DNA of 64,000 nucleotides from Bacillus sp. FJAT-22090 (GTDB lineage: Bacteria; Bacillota; Bacilli; Bacillales_A; Planococcaceae): assembly GCF_001278755.1 (NCBI RefSeq), contig NZ_CP012601.1, positions 3,844,154-3,908,153 on the forward strand, written 5' to 3'. The position numbers and the translations under genes are program-made. Positions 1-6,853 of the stretch are shown piece after piece (position 1 is the stretch's first letter; each line of letters begins with the position of its first letter). The notes under the pieces were generated by a model. It was not told where the DNA came from. It saw only the letters and a program-made list of their open reading frames with translations, and did not search any database.

Positions 1-74
1 GCCGTATCCATTACTATATCATTCATGGAGCTATGTCCTTGTTCTAATAAATCCTTAACCATTATTTTTTTCAT
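1..74 (-). CDS. N-terminal fragment of unidentified protein
   Basis: An ATG at position 74 reads leftwards off the window edge for 24 codons without a stop (begins MKKIMVKDLLEQGHSS). An AGGAGA Shine-Dalgarno lies about ten bases upstream of the start, which is the main reason to call it. The fragment is too short to assign to a family. It is transcribed away from the HD-GYP gene, so the two share a divergent intergenic region of about 265 bases that is AT-rich and holds no other gene I can see. Confidence 0.5.
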   Translation of the reverse strand, partial: MKKIMVKDLLEQGHSSMNDIVMDT

Positions 75-339
75 CAGTATCTATCTCCTAAAAATGATTT
101 CGTTATTCCGTGATACATGATAAATGCATGAGTCACAGTTTGTCAATTCACTTTAACCTCATGCTTTAATTGTTCGAGTTCCTTTTCGTCCTTTTAACAG
201 CTACTTTCTAATCATGTCTATTCTACTTTTCTAAAATTTATAATATAATAGAACTACATATAATTATTACCTTTAGTATGAATATAATATTAAATATAAG
301 TAAAATAGACTCATTATACTAAGAATAGGGAGTAGTCGA

Positions 340-1446
340 ATGCGTTTAGTTAAAATTGATCAATGTCAGCCGGGGATGAGGTTGGGCAAACCAATATATA
401 ATGACAAAGGTAAAATTCTGTTAGCAAAGGGAGCAGAACTAAGAGATCGAATCATCCTTAAGTTACATAAATATAATGTTACAACTGTTTACATAGAAGA
501 TGAAGTATCTGAAGGAATAGAGATTATTGAATCTATTCCAGAAGCTTTACGCATGGAGGCTTTAAATACGATTACGGAAGGATTCCAAACTTTAATGGAT
601 CTAAGTCATTCCAACTCTAATCTTCAGGGGATGATGAAAACAGGTAGAGCTATAAGAAGTTTTCAAAAAGTATTTAAGGATATACTAGCGTCACTAACAG
701 ACAATCAAAATGCATTAAATTTACTAGCCTCGACAAAATTACATGAAAATTATGTGTTCAATCATTCGTTAAACGTTTCTATATATGCTTGTCAGCTTGC
801 TATCGAAAATGGATTGCCTCTTAAGAATATTGAAGAAATTGGATTGGGGGCCATGTTACACGATTTAGGTAAGGTGCATATTCCACTAGATATTTTAAAT
901 AAGGCCGGGGAGTTAACGAAAGAGGAATACGCCCTAGTCAAACAACATTGTGAAAAGGGCTTTGATACTCTACGAAAAATACATGAAATCCCTTTACCAG
1001 TTGCTCATTGTGCTTTTCAGCATCACGAAAGAATCGATGGGATGGGATACCCAAGAGGATTAAAGGGAGATGAAATTCACAAATATGCGAAAATCATCAG
1101 TGTTGCGGATGTGTTTGATGCGGTAACAAATCCAAGAGCATTCAGGCAGGCCGTAATGCCTCATCAAGGACTAGAAATTCTGTATGCTGGAAGTGACGCT
1201 CAGTTCGACACACATCAAGTCAATTTATTTAAAGAGTGTATCGCCATTTATCCACCAGGCTTAACCGTAACATTAAATGATGGTCGAACAGGAATCGTCA
1301 CACAATATAACTACCAAGCGGCGGGGCGTCCTGAAGTTCGTATTATTAAGAATGAAGAAAATGAAAATGTTGCTCCATATGAGATAAATTTAGGAGCAAC
1401 GGAAAACCTTACGCTTGAAATTGTGATGGCGGACGCATTGATTTAA
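340..1446 (+). CDS. HD-GYP domain c-di-GMP phosphodiesterase
   Basis: 368-residue cytosolic protein expected to hydrolyse cyclic di-GMP. The HD pair sits at residues 174-175 (AMLHDLGKVH), followed by the second metal/substrate motif HHERIDGMGYPRG at 228-240, which carries the diagnostic GYP, and then ISVADVFDAVT. The N-terminal 120 residues resemble the usual small leader domain of Bacillus HD-GYP proteins. No transmembrane or receiver domain is visible, so the input signal is unknown. The start at 340 follows GGGAG. A c-di-GMP-I riboswitch lies in the same window near 59.5 kb, so turnover and sensing of the messenger are both represented, although the genes are not linked in an operon. Assignment is firm because all signature residues are present. 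Confidence 0.9.
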   Translation: MRLVKIDQCQPGMRLGKPIYNDKGKILLAKGAELRDRIILKLHKYNVTTVYIEDEVSEGIEIIESIPEALRMEALNTITEGFQTLMDLSHSNSNLQGMMKTGRAIRSFQKVFKDILASLTDNQNALNLLASTKLHENYVFNHSLNVSIYACQLAIENGLPLKNIEEIGLGAMLHDLGKVHIPLDILNKAGELTKEEYALVKQHCEKGFDTLRKIHEIPLPVAHCAFQHHERIDGMGYPRGLKGDEIHKYAKIISVADVFDAVTNPRAFRQAVMPHQGLEILYAGSDAQFDTHQVNLFKECIAIYPPGLTVTLNDGRTGIVTQYNYQAAGRPEVRIIKNEENENVAPYEINLGATENLTLEIVMADALI

Positions 1447-1631
1447 GAGTGATAAATCACGATGTTTACTTACAAAAAGAGATTGGATTTTTCAATTGAT
1501 ATTTCTGTTAAGAGATGACTTCGGTAGTCTTTTATAATATTCAATAATGCAAGTACCCTTTGTGATATAATTTCGATAAAAAGTGGCTAGTATAAAGAAA
1601 AGCTCTATTGAATTTCTTTGGAGGAATCTAT

Positions 1632-2147
1632 ATGTTTGATCCAACTATTTTTGAGAATTTAAAAGTTGCATTGGAAAACCAGGTGTATGATTTAGATAAT
1701 ATAGAACGAAAAATCATTATTACAAACCGGGTGGACCAAATTGATTTATCCATTTTGGCTAGAGAATTTTCTGTTCAATTTACTCTTGTTAGCTCTCGAG
1801 ACGTTACAGCAGAGATTGTATTAAAGGCCTCATTAGATGAACTGGCAGGGGAGATATTAGAGCTTCCTGGAACAAATTTAGGGTGTTCCTTACTGTTAAG
1901 ATTCTACAAGCAAGTTCAAAATTTTCCTATTCAATGTAAAATTATTGAACAAAATCTAAACGATATTTGGGAAGATGATGTTGAGCTGTCACAGACATTG
2001 AGCTTCCTGTTCAACCAAGAAGAACCAAGCTATCTTGACACGATTGAAGTAAAGTTTACTCGTAAAATTAACGAAGAACACATGGGGGATATTGAAGATT
2101 TTCTGGAGCATGTTTTAGAAACGTTAGAAGAACTGCATAGTATTTAA
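1632..2147 (+). CDS. conserved hypothetical cytosolic protein
   Basis: 171-residue acidic soluble protein with no signal peptide or membrane segment. I do not recognise the family. A longer reading from 1608 is possible, but the ATG at 1632 (MFDPTIFENLKVALENQ) has TTGGAGGA at proper spacing, so I use that start. The sequence alternates strands and helices and ends in a strongly acidic helix (DIEDFLEHVLETLEELHS). A TGATATAAT extended -10 element lies about 65 bases upstream, suggesting its own promoter. No metal-binding or catalytic motif is obvious. It sits between the HD-GYP gene and csp with no overlap to either, so context gives no functional hint. Confidence 0.7.
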   Translation: MFDPTIFENLKVALENQVYDLDNIERKIIITNRVDQIDLSILAREFSVQFTLVSSRDVTAEIVLKASLDELAGEILELPGTNLGCSLLLRFYKQVQNFPIQCKIIEQNLNDIWEDDVELSQTLSFLFNQEEPSYLDTIEVKFTRKINEEHMGDIEDFLEHVLETLEELHSI

Positions 2148-2169
2148 ATTTGCTCTCAGTGGATATTGG

Positions 2170-2198
2170 TAGACAAATGTATAAAACTGTTATATAGT
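2170..2198 (+). promoter_or_regulatory. Predicted promoter of csp
   Basis: TAGACA, 17-base spacer, TATAGT: a good housekeeping sigma-factor promoter. The predicted start near 2205 gives the csp mRNA a leader of about 120 bases, which includes the long hairpin at 2234-2292. Confidence 0.6.
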
Positions 2199-2233
2199 AA
2201 AGACAATAATTAAATTGCTTAACAGAAACAATG

Positions 2234-2297
2234 AATTCACATATTACAAAAAGTAATCGTGTTTGTTCGGTACTTTTTGTAATATGTGAATTTTTTA
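2234..2297 (+). promoter_or_regulatory. Terminator-like hairpin in csp leader
   Basis: A perfect 22-base inverted repeat (2234-2255 pairing with 2271-2292) with a 15-base loop, immediately followed by TTTTT. It has the layout of an intrinsic terminator but lies inside the predicted csp leader, 33 bases before the start codon. It could attenuate csp transcription, act as a temperature-dependent RNA structure, or end a short upstream transcript. Confidence 0.75.
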
Positions 2298-2325
2298 TTC
2301 ACTACAATTTTTGGAGGTCTTTTAA

Positions 2326-2526
2326 ATGACACAAGGTACAGTAAAATGGTTTAACGCAGAAAAAGGTTTTGGATTTATCGAAGTTGAAGGCGGAAACGAC
2401 GTATTCGCTCACTTCTCAGCAATCCAAGGCGAAGGTTTCAAATCACTTGACGAAGGTCAAAAAGTGGAATTTGAAGTAGAACAAGGTCAACGTGGACCAC
2501 AAGCAGTTAACATCGTAAAACTTTAA
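2326..2526 (+). CDS. csp: Cold-shock protein CspA/B family
   Basis: 66-residue single cold-shock domain with both RNA-binding motifs intact: KGFGFIEV (RNP1) and DVFAHFSAI (RNP2), starting [10 protein letters not shown]. Such proteins bind single-stranded nucleic acid and act as RNA chaperones and transcription antiterminators. The length equals that of B. subtilis CspB/C/D. The start at 2326 follows TTGGAGGTC. Codon use is markedly biased towards highly expressed codons. The gene is monocistronic, with its own promoter at 2170-2198, an unusual hairpin leader and a perfect intrinsic terminator at 2563-2594. Which of the several Bacillus csp paralogues it matches cannot be decided from sequence alone. 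Confidence 0.96.
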   Translation: MTQGTVKWFNAEKGFGFIEVEGGNDVFAHFSAIQGEGFKSLDEGQKVEFEVEQGQRGPQAVNIVKL

Positions 2527-2562
2527 TTCTTCGGAATGAAGTAAATGTTTAACCGTGAATTC

Positions 2563-2594
2563 GAGACACTCTGAAAAGAGTGTCTCTTTTTTTC
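2563..2594 (+). terminator. Intrinsic terminator of csp
   Basis: Perfect 10-bp stem GAGACACTCT / AGAGTGTCTC with a GAAA loop, followed by a run of seven T. Confidence 0.92.
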
Positions 2595-2613
2595 GTCTTT
2601 TTAATTAAAATAC

Positions 2614-2730
2614 TTCCGGATAGAAATATTTTTGACCGGATAAAAGAAAATACGACCGGATAGAATTGTTTCTGACCGTATAAAAGAAAATACGTCCAGA
2701 TGGAAAAATTTCTGAGCCTATAAAATATAT
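2614..2730 (+). repeat. 20-bp tandem array, CCGGATA core
   Basis: Six head-to-tail units whose cores (CCGGATA, CCGTATA and variants, usually preceded by GA or GT) fall at 2616, 2636, 2656, 2676, 2696 and about 2716, an exact 20-base period. The remaining ten bases or so of each unit are AT-rich and variable, although alternate units resemble each other (AAAGAAAATAC versus GAATTGTTTCT). The same repeat type recurs after hutI at 23011-23079. No open reading frame explains it. Confidence 0.85.
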
Positions 2731-2832
2731 TCAATAATAACTGGTGTCCATTTTTAAAGTTTGTATCTGCTTTTATCGGTACAAAGTGATAGCATAGGAA
2801 ATAGATGAATCATTAGATGGAGATGAACTAAG

Positions 2833-3471
2833 ATGAGTAATACACATATATTTTCGAAGCGTGAGGAGATTGCCAATGCAATCATTCACGGGATTGGGGC
2901 TCTTTTAAGTATAGCTGCACTTGTCATTTTGATCGTGTCTTCTGTGTCAAAAGGGACGGCGTGGCATGTGGTAAGTTTTACATTGTTCGGAGCAACGATG
3001 GTGCTGTTGTATGCGTCTTCTACACTTGTCCATGGGTTTCCGGCTGGTAGAGCGAAAGATGTGTTTGAGATAATGGATCACTCGTCCATTTACTTTTTTA
3101 TAGCAGGGACATATACTCCTTTTTTATTTCTTGCAGTAAAAGGGTCACTTGGTTGGACGCTATTTGGGATTGTATGGGGGCTTGCGATAGCAGGTACGGT
3201 GTTTAAAGCCTATTTTGTAAAGCGCTTTTTACATACGTCGACGTTGTTATACGTTGTGATGGGCTGGCTGATGGTATTTGCTTGGAAACCCCTTGTGGCA
3301 AACGTATCGACGGAAGGCTTGATTTATCTAGCTGTAGGTGGTGTGCTCTATACACTTGGTGCGATTTTTTATGTATGGAGAGGGTTTACGTACCATCATG
3401 CTGTCTGGCATATATTTGTTCTCGCAGCGTCTATACTACATTTTTTTGCAGTAATGACTTTATTGCCATAA
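2833..3471 (+). CDS. trhA: TrhA/YplQ hemolysin III-type membrane protein
   Basis: 212-residue integral membrane protein of the PAQR/hemolysin III family, with about seven hydrophobic segments. Family marks visible are EEIANAIIHGIGALLS near the N-terminus, STLVHGF, the conserved MDHSSIYFFIAGTYTPFL in the middle, and YHHAVWHIFVL before the last helix; the Ser and His residues are the proposed metal site. In B. subtilis the YplQ homologue is linked to control of membrane fluidity; a direct haemolytic role is doubtful. It stands alone and converges on the isomerase gene across a shared hairpin at 3478-3507. Confidence 0.92.
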   Translation: MSNTHIFSKREEIANAIIHGIGALLSIAALVILIVSSVSKGTAWHVVSFTLFGATMVLLYASSTLVHGFPAGRAKDVFEIMDHSSIYFFIAGTYTPFLFLAVKGSLGWTLFGIVWGLAIAGTVFKAYFVKRFLHTSTLLYVVMGWLMVFAWKPLVANVSTEGLIYLAVGGVLYTLGAIFYVWRGFTYHHAVWHIFVLAASILHFFAVMTLLP

Positions 3472-3477
3472 TCTAAG

Positions 3478-3507
3478 ACTCCTCTCTGTTAAGTACAAGA
3501 GAGGAGT
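3478..3507. terminator. Hairpin between convergent genes
   Basis: Perfect 10-bp stem ACTCCTCTCT / AGAGAGGAGT. The T-rich tract on the plus side is weak (TTAATGTTTC), so termination may be partial. It separates the convergent trhA-like and isomerase genes. Confidence 0.65.
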
Positions 3508-3527
3508 TTAATGTTTCTATCCACTTA

Positions 3528-4499
3528 CTACTGAGTCCACCACATCTGACTGATAGAATCTTTCACAATAATCGGCTTTAAGTTTTCGACTGCTTTTGTA
3601 AAACCTTCTTCAATCGACATTAATCCATCCTCATGTTCGATACTTACAACATAATCATACCCATAAAGTCGTAGAATACTAATAATGTCTGCCCATGTTT
3701 TTTGATCGTGCCCAAAACCAACGGATCTAAAATACCATGCACGGTCACGCATATTCGCGTAGTCGGTCATATCCGTCAGACCGTTTCGGTTCATGTTTTG
3801 CTGATCGATAATTGTGTCCTTTGCATGGAAATGATGGATGGCATTCTCACGTCCAAGTATTTTTATCGCTTCCATTGGGTCAATACCTTGCCACCACATA
3901 TGGCTAGGGTCAAGGTTAGCGCCAATCATTGGACCACAGGCTTCTCTTAAGCGCAATAGTGTAGCGGGAGTATGTACAGAGAATCCTCCATGTAGTTCTA
4001 ATCCAATCTTTACGTTAAGTGATTGTGCTAAATCATTTTTTTCTTTCCAGTACGGAATCAGTTTTTCTTCCCATTGCCATTTTAATACTTCTTGGAAATC
4101 ATGTGGCCAAGGGGCTACTGGCCAGTTAGGATAAAGGGCATTTTCATGGTCTCCTGGACATCCTGAAAATGTATTAACTACTGGAACGCCTAGCTTGGAT
4201 GCTAGATGAATGGTTTTTACAAACAATTCATCAGCGGGATCTGCGATTTTTTTCTGTGGATGGAGTGGGTTTGCATGGCAGCTTAGAGCACTGATGATTA
4301 ATCCGTGGTCGCTAATTTTTTGCTTAAAGCTCTGCAATTTCTTGTCATCATTTAAAAGTTCATCCACTTTACAATGAGCATCGCCAGGATATCCTCCTGT
4401 ACCCAATTCAATAGCTTCTATACCTTTAGAGGAAACATAGCTTAACATGTCTTCAAAATTTTTATCAGAGAAGAGTACGGTAAAAACACCTAGTTTCAA
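3528..4499 (-). CDS. Sugar phosphate isomerase/epimerase (TIM barrel)
   Basis: 323-residue xylose-isomerase-like TIM barrel. The usual metal ligands of the fold are visible on successive strands: Glu in IGLELHGG, Asp/His in ANLDPSHM, His in IHHFHAKD and Glu in VSIEHEDG. Members act on keto-sugars or inositol-derived intermediates (IolE/IolI-like), but the substrate here cannot be read from sequence. It is transcribed divergently from the LacI regulator, with a perfect LacI-type palindrome 33 bases upstream of its start and a cre-like site on the other side. It probably works with the Gfo/Idh/MocA oxidoreductase on the sugar imported by the neighbouring ABC transporter. Confidence 0.88.
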   Translation of the reverse strand: MKLGVFTVLFSDKNFEDMLSYVSSKGIEAIELGTGGYPGDAHCKVDELLNDDKKLQSFKQKISDHGLIISALSCHANPLHPQKKIADPADELFVKTIHLASKLGVPVVNTFSGCPGDHENALYPNWPVAPWPHDFQEVLKWQWEEKLIPYWKEKNDLAQSLNVKIGLELHGGFSVHTPATLLRLREACGPMIGANLDPSHMWWQGIDPMEAIKILGRENAIHHFHAKDTIIDQQNMNRNGLTDMTDYANMRDRAWYFRSVGFGHDQKTWADIISILRLYGYDYVVSIEHEDGLMSIEEGFTKAVENLKPIIVKDSISQMWWTQ

Positions 4500-4531
4500 T
4501 AAAACAACCTCCCTTAGTTATCAGAATTTAC

Positions 4532-4555
4532 AGTAATGTAAACCGTTACATTACT
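4532..4555. promoter_or_regulatory. LacI-family operator (isomerase side)
   Basis: Perfect inverted repeat with 10-base arms (AGTAATGTAA / TTACATTACT) around ACCG. It lies just upstream of the isomerase start and shares the TGTAA/TTACA half-sites seen again at 5757-5770, so it is the likely binding site of the adjacent LacI regulator. Confidence 0.75.
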
Positions 4556-4644
4556 AACATATATAAAACATTCAAGTAAATCAATAGATTTTTATAATAA
4601 AAAATATATATTGACGCATAATTCGGAATATAATAACATGTAAA

Positions 4645-4658
4645 TGTAAACGATTTCA
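4645..4658 (+). promoter_or_regulatory. cre-like / LacI-type operator
   Basis: TGTAAACGATTTCA fits the catabolite-responsive element consensus TGWAANCGNTNWCA at every position. Located 44 bases before the LacI start, it may bind CcpA or the local LacI protein. Confidence 0.65.
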
Positions 4659-4701
4659 TTTTTTTCTTTCCATGAAATCATAGAAAGTGAGACTTAGAAA
4701 G

Positions 4702-5685
4702 ATGACAAACATCCAACAGGTGGCTAAACAAGCTGGGGTATCTGTAGCGACAGTATCCAGAGTACTCAACGGACAAAATACAGTATCGTCAAAAACACGA
4801 ATTAAAGTAGAAGAAGCTATAAAGAATTTAAATTATGAACCTAGTATGTTAGGGCGGAATTTAAGAAATTCAGAAAGTAGAATTCTTTTAATATTAATCC
4901 CGAGTATATCCAATCCGTTCTATCTAGAAATCATTAAAGGAATTGAAACCGTTGCACTTAGTCAGAATTACAATATCCTGTTATGTGAAACAGATTCCAA
5001 TCCGGAAAAAGAGAATATTTACTTTGACCTTGTTAGAAAGAAGATGGCGGATGGAATTATTTCAATGGACCCTGCAGTTAATATCGAAACATTAAAAGAG
5101 CTAGCTGAAAAGTATTCCATTATTCAATGTAGTGAGTATAACGTCGATAGCGGGATTCCTTATGTGACGATAGATAATGAAGAAGCTTCTTATCGCGCTG
5201 TTAAGCATTTGATACAAATCGGCCATAAAAAAATTGCTCTAATGAATTCGGATGATAAATTTCTTTATTCGAGACAGAGGGAAATGGGATATCAACGAGC
5301 ATTAGAAGAACATGGTATAGCGTTAAACAACGATTATATTCTTTATACAAAACATCTTGGCTTTGAGCACGGACAACAGGCGATGAAAAAGATACTCGCT
5401 ATAAACGATCGCCCAACAGCGATATTTGCAGTATCGGACCTTTTGGCGATAGGGGCACTAAAAGAAATAAATGCATCTGGATTACATGTACCAAATGATA
5501 TAGCAGTAATAGGCTTTGACAAAATTGATTTTTCGAATATGACAAACCCTACGCTCACAACGATTGCTCAGCCTATGTATAAGATGGGTACGGTGGCGGC
5601 GGAAATGTTAATCGATAAGATCAGAGGAAATGATGTGGATAATGTCATATTGAACCATGAATTAGTCATTCGGGAATCTACATGA
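4702..5685 (+). CDS. LacI-family transcriptional regulator
   Basis: 327-residue repressor. The N-terminal helix-turn-helix is typical (MTNIQQVAKQAGVSVATVSR, then hinge VLNGQNTVSS), followed by a periplasmic-binding-like sensor domain ending with IAVIGFDKIDFSNMTNPTLTTIAQP. An upstream in-frame GTG at 4687 exists, but the ATG at 4702 matches the usual family start. It lies between the divergent isomerase and the downstream RbsBAC-like operon, with palindromic sites on both sides, so it very likely represses both units until the imported sugar (or a derivative) is bound. An inverted repeat at 5706-5739 separates it from the transporter genes. Confidence 0.93.
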   Translation: MTNIQQVAKQAGVSVATVSRVLNGQNTVSSKTRIKVEEAIKNLNYEPSMLGRNLRNSESRILLILIPSISNPFYLEIIKGIETVALSQNYNILLCETDSNPEKENIYFDLVRKKMADGIISMDPAVNIETLKELAEKYSIIQCSEYNVDSGIPYVTIDNEEASYRAVKHLIQIGHKKIALMNSDDKFLYSRQREMGYQRALEEHGIALNNDYILYTKHLGFEHGQQAMKKILAINDRPTAIFAVSDLLAIGALKEINASGLHVPNDIAVIGFDKIDFSNMTNPTLTTIAQPMYKMGTVAAEMLIDKIRGNDVDNVILNHELVIREST

Positions 5686-5705
5686 GGATAAACAACTAAG
5701 ATCAG

Positions 5706-5739
5706 CGCTCTGTTATTAAAAGGGATTAATAATAGAGCG
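5706..5739 (+). terminator. Inverted repeat after lacI-type gene
   Basis: 14-base arms (CGCTCTGTTATTAA / TTAATAATAGAGCG) with one G-U pair. The following T-run is poor (TTGCCCTTAG), so this is a weak or partial terminator. Confidence 0.5.
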
Positions 5740-5756
5740 TTGCCCTTAGTTGCTTA

Positions 5757-5770
5757 TGTAATCGATTACA
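5757..5770. promoter_or_regulatory. LacI-family operator upstream of transporter
   Basis: TGTAATCGATTACA is a perfect 14-base palindrome with the central CG of LacI/CcpA sites, 37 bases upstream of the substrate-binding protein start. It matches the half-sites at 4532-4555, supporting co-regulation of isomerase and transporter. Confidence 0.8.
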
Positions 5771-5806
5771 AAAAAGGGGAGCATTCACTAAATTCAAGGG
5801 GGAATT

Positions 5807-6775
5807 GTGTTGAAGAAATTTCTAATCTTATTTTTATCTTTAGTAACAGTCTTTATGATGGCAGCTTGTAGTGATGATACGAATACTGCAGATGGAAAAG
5901 AAGATGATACGTTAAAAATCGGTATTTCTTTACCTTCAGCAACACATGGGTGGATGGGAGCACTAATTGATAGTGCGGAAAAGCAAGCAAAAGCTCTTAA
6001 AGAAAGCGATGGCATTGAATATGTGATGACAAATGCCGCTGATCCAAACAAACAAGCAAACGATGTAGACGATTTAATCGCACAAGGTGTGGACGTTATC
6101 GTAATGCTTCCAATTGAGTCTGCGGCACTTTCTCCAGTGGGACAAAAAATAAAGGATGCTGGAATTCCTTTAGTCATTGTGGACCGTGAGCTTGAAAATG
6201 ATGCGGCTACAGTTGTTGTTAAAGGGGACAATGAAGGGATCGGAGTAAATGCTGGCAAGTACTTTGTGGAAAAATTAAATGGAAAAGGTAAGGTAGTAGA
6301 AATTTCTGGCCCACCAAGTTCAGTTACAGAACAACGCGGATCAGGTTTTAAAGAAGCGATGGAAAATGCAGAAGGAATGGAAATCATCGCTTCACAGAGT
6401 GGTGACTTCTCTACTGAAAAATCATTAGAAGTGATGCAAAACATTTTACAAGCACATCCGCAAATAGATGCTGTGTTTACACAAGATGATGGAATGGCGC
6501 TTGGTGTACTACAAGCTATTAAAGAAGCTAATCGTACGGACATTCAATTTGTAACTGGTGCTGGTGGCGGTAAAGCGGTATTTGAAGATATCAAAGCAGA
6601 CGGTCTTATGAAAGCTACTTTCCTTTACTCTCCAACGATGGTGGAAGACGCAGTGAAAATTGCGGCGGATATTGCAAAAGGGAATGAACCAAAAGAGTCG
6701 ATGGTCGTAAAAGAAGCTACTCAAGTAACAAAAGAAAACGTAGATGAGTTCTATGACCCGGAATCTAAATTCTAA
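5807..6775 (+). CDS. Sugar ABC transporter substrate-binding lipoprotein
   Basis: 322-residue RbsB-type periplasmic-binding protein. A lipoprotein signal peptide ends in the lipobox MAAC (residues about 18-21), so the protein should be anchored outside the membrane. The type I binding fold is recognisable from LKIGISLPSATHGWMGAL, VDVIVMLPIESAAL, VIVDRELEND and IDAVFTQDDGMALGVLQA. The start is GTG at 5807 or TTG at 5810; AAGGGGG fits both and slightly favours the latter. The ligand is probably a monosaccharide or polyol; the residues do not let me say which. The gene is followed by a hairpin and then the ATPase and permease genes, the usual arrangement for extra binding-protein expression. Confidence 0.92.
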   Translation: MLKKFLILFLSLVTVFMMAACSDDTNTADGKEDDTLKIGISLPSATHGWMGALIDSAEKQAKALKESDGIEYVMTNAADPNKQANDVDDLIAQGVDVIVMLPIESAALSPVGQKIKDAGIPLVIVDRELENDAATVVVKGDNEGIGVNAGKYFVEKLNGKGKVVEISGPPSSVTEQRGSGFKEAMENAEGMEIIASQSGDFSTEKSLEVMQNILQAHPQIDAVFTQDDGMALGVLQAIKEANRTDIQFVTGAGGGKAVFEDIKADGLMKATFLYSPTMVEDAVKIAADIAKGNEPKESMVVKEATQVTKENVDEFYDPESKF

Positions 6776-6784
6776 ATGAATAAC

Positions 6785-6829
6785 AGGAAATACAATGGTT
6801 GTGTAAACAGTTGTTGTATTTCCTCTTTT
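6785..6829 (+). terminator. Intra-operon hairpin after binding protein
   Basis: 11-base arms AGGAAATACAA / TTGTATTTCCT followed by CTTTTCC. Located between binding protein and ATPase, it probably gives partial termination or 3'-end stabilisation, so that the binding protein is made in excess. Confidence 0.65.
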
Positions 6830-6853
6830 CCTATATAAGGAGGGATAAATACC

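Noticed and set aside
3702-4134. Plus-strand frames opposite the isomerase gene
   Set aside because: Antisense shadows of a clear TIM-barrel enzyme.
5794-6543. 249-codon minus-strand frame opposite the sugar-binding protein
   Set aside because: Fully antisense to a clear RbsB-type lipoprotein gene; Ser/Pro-rich translation and no ribosome site.
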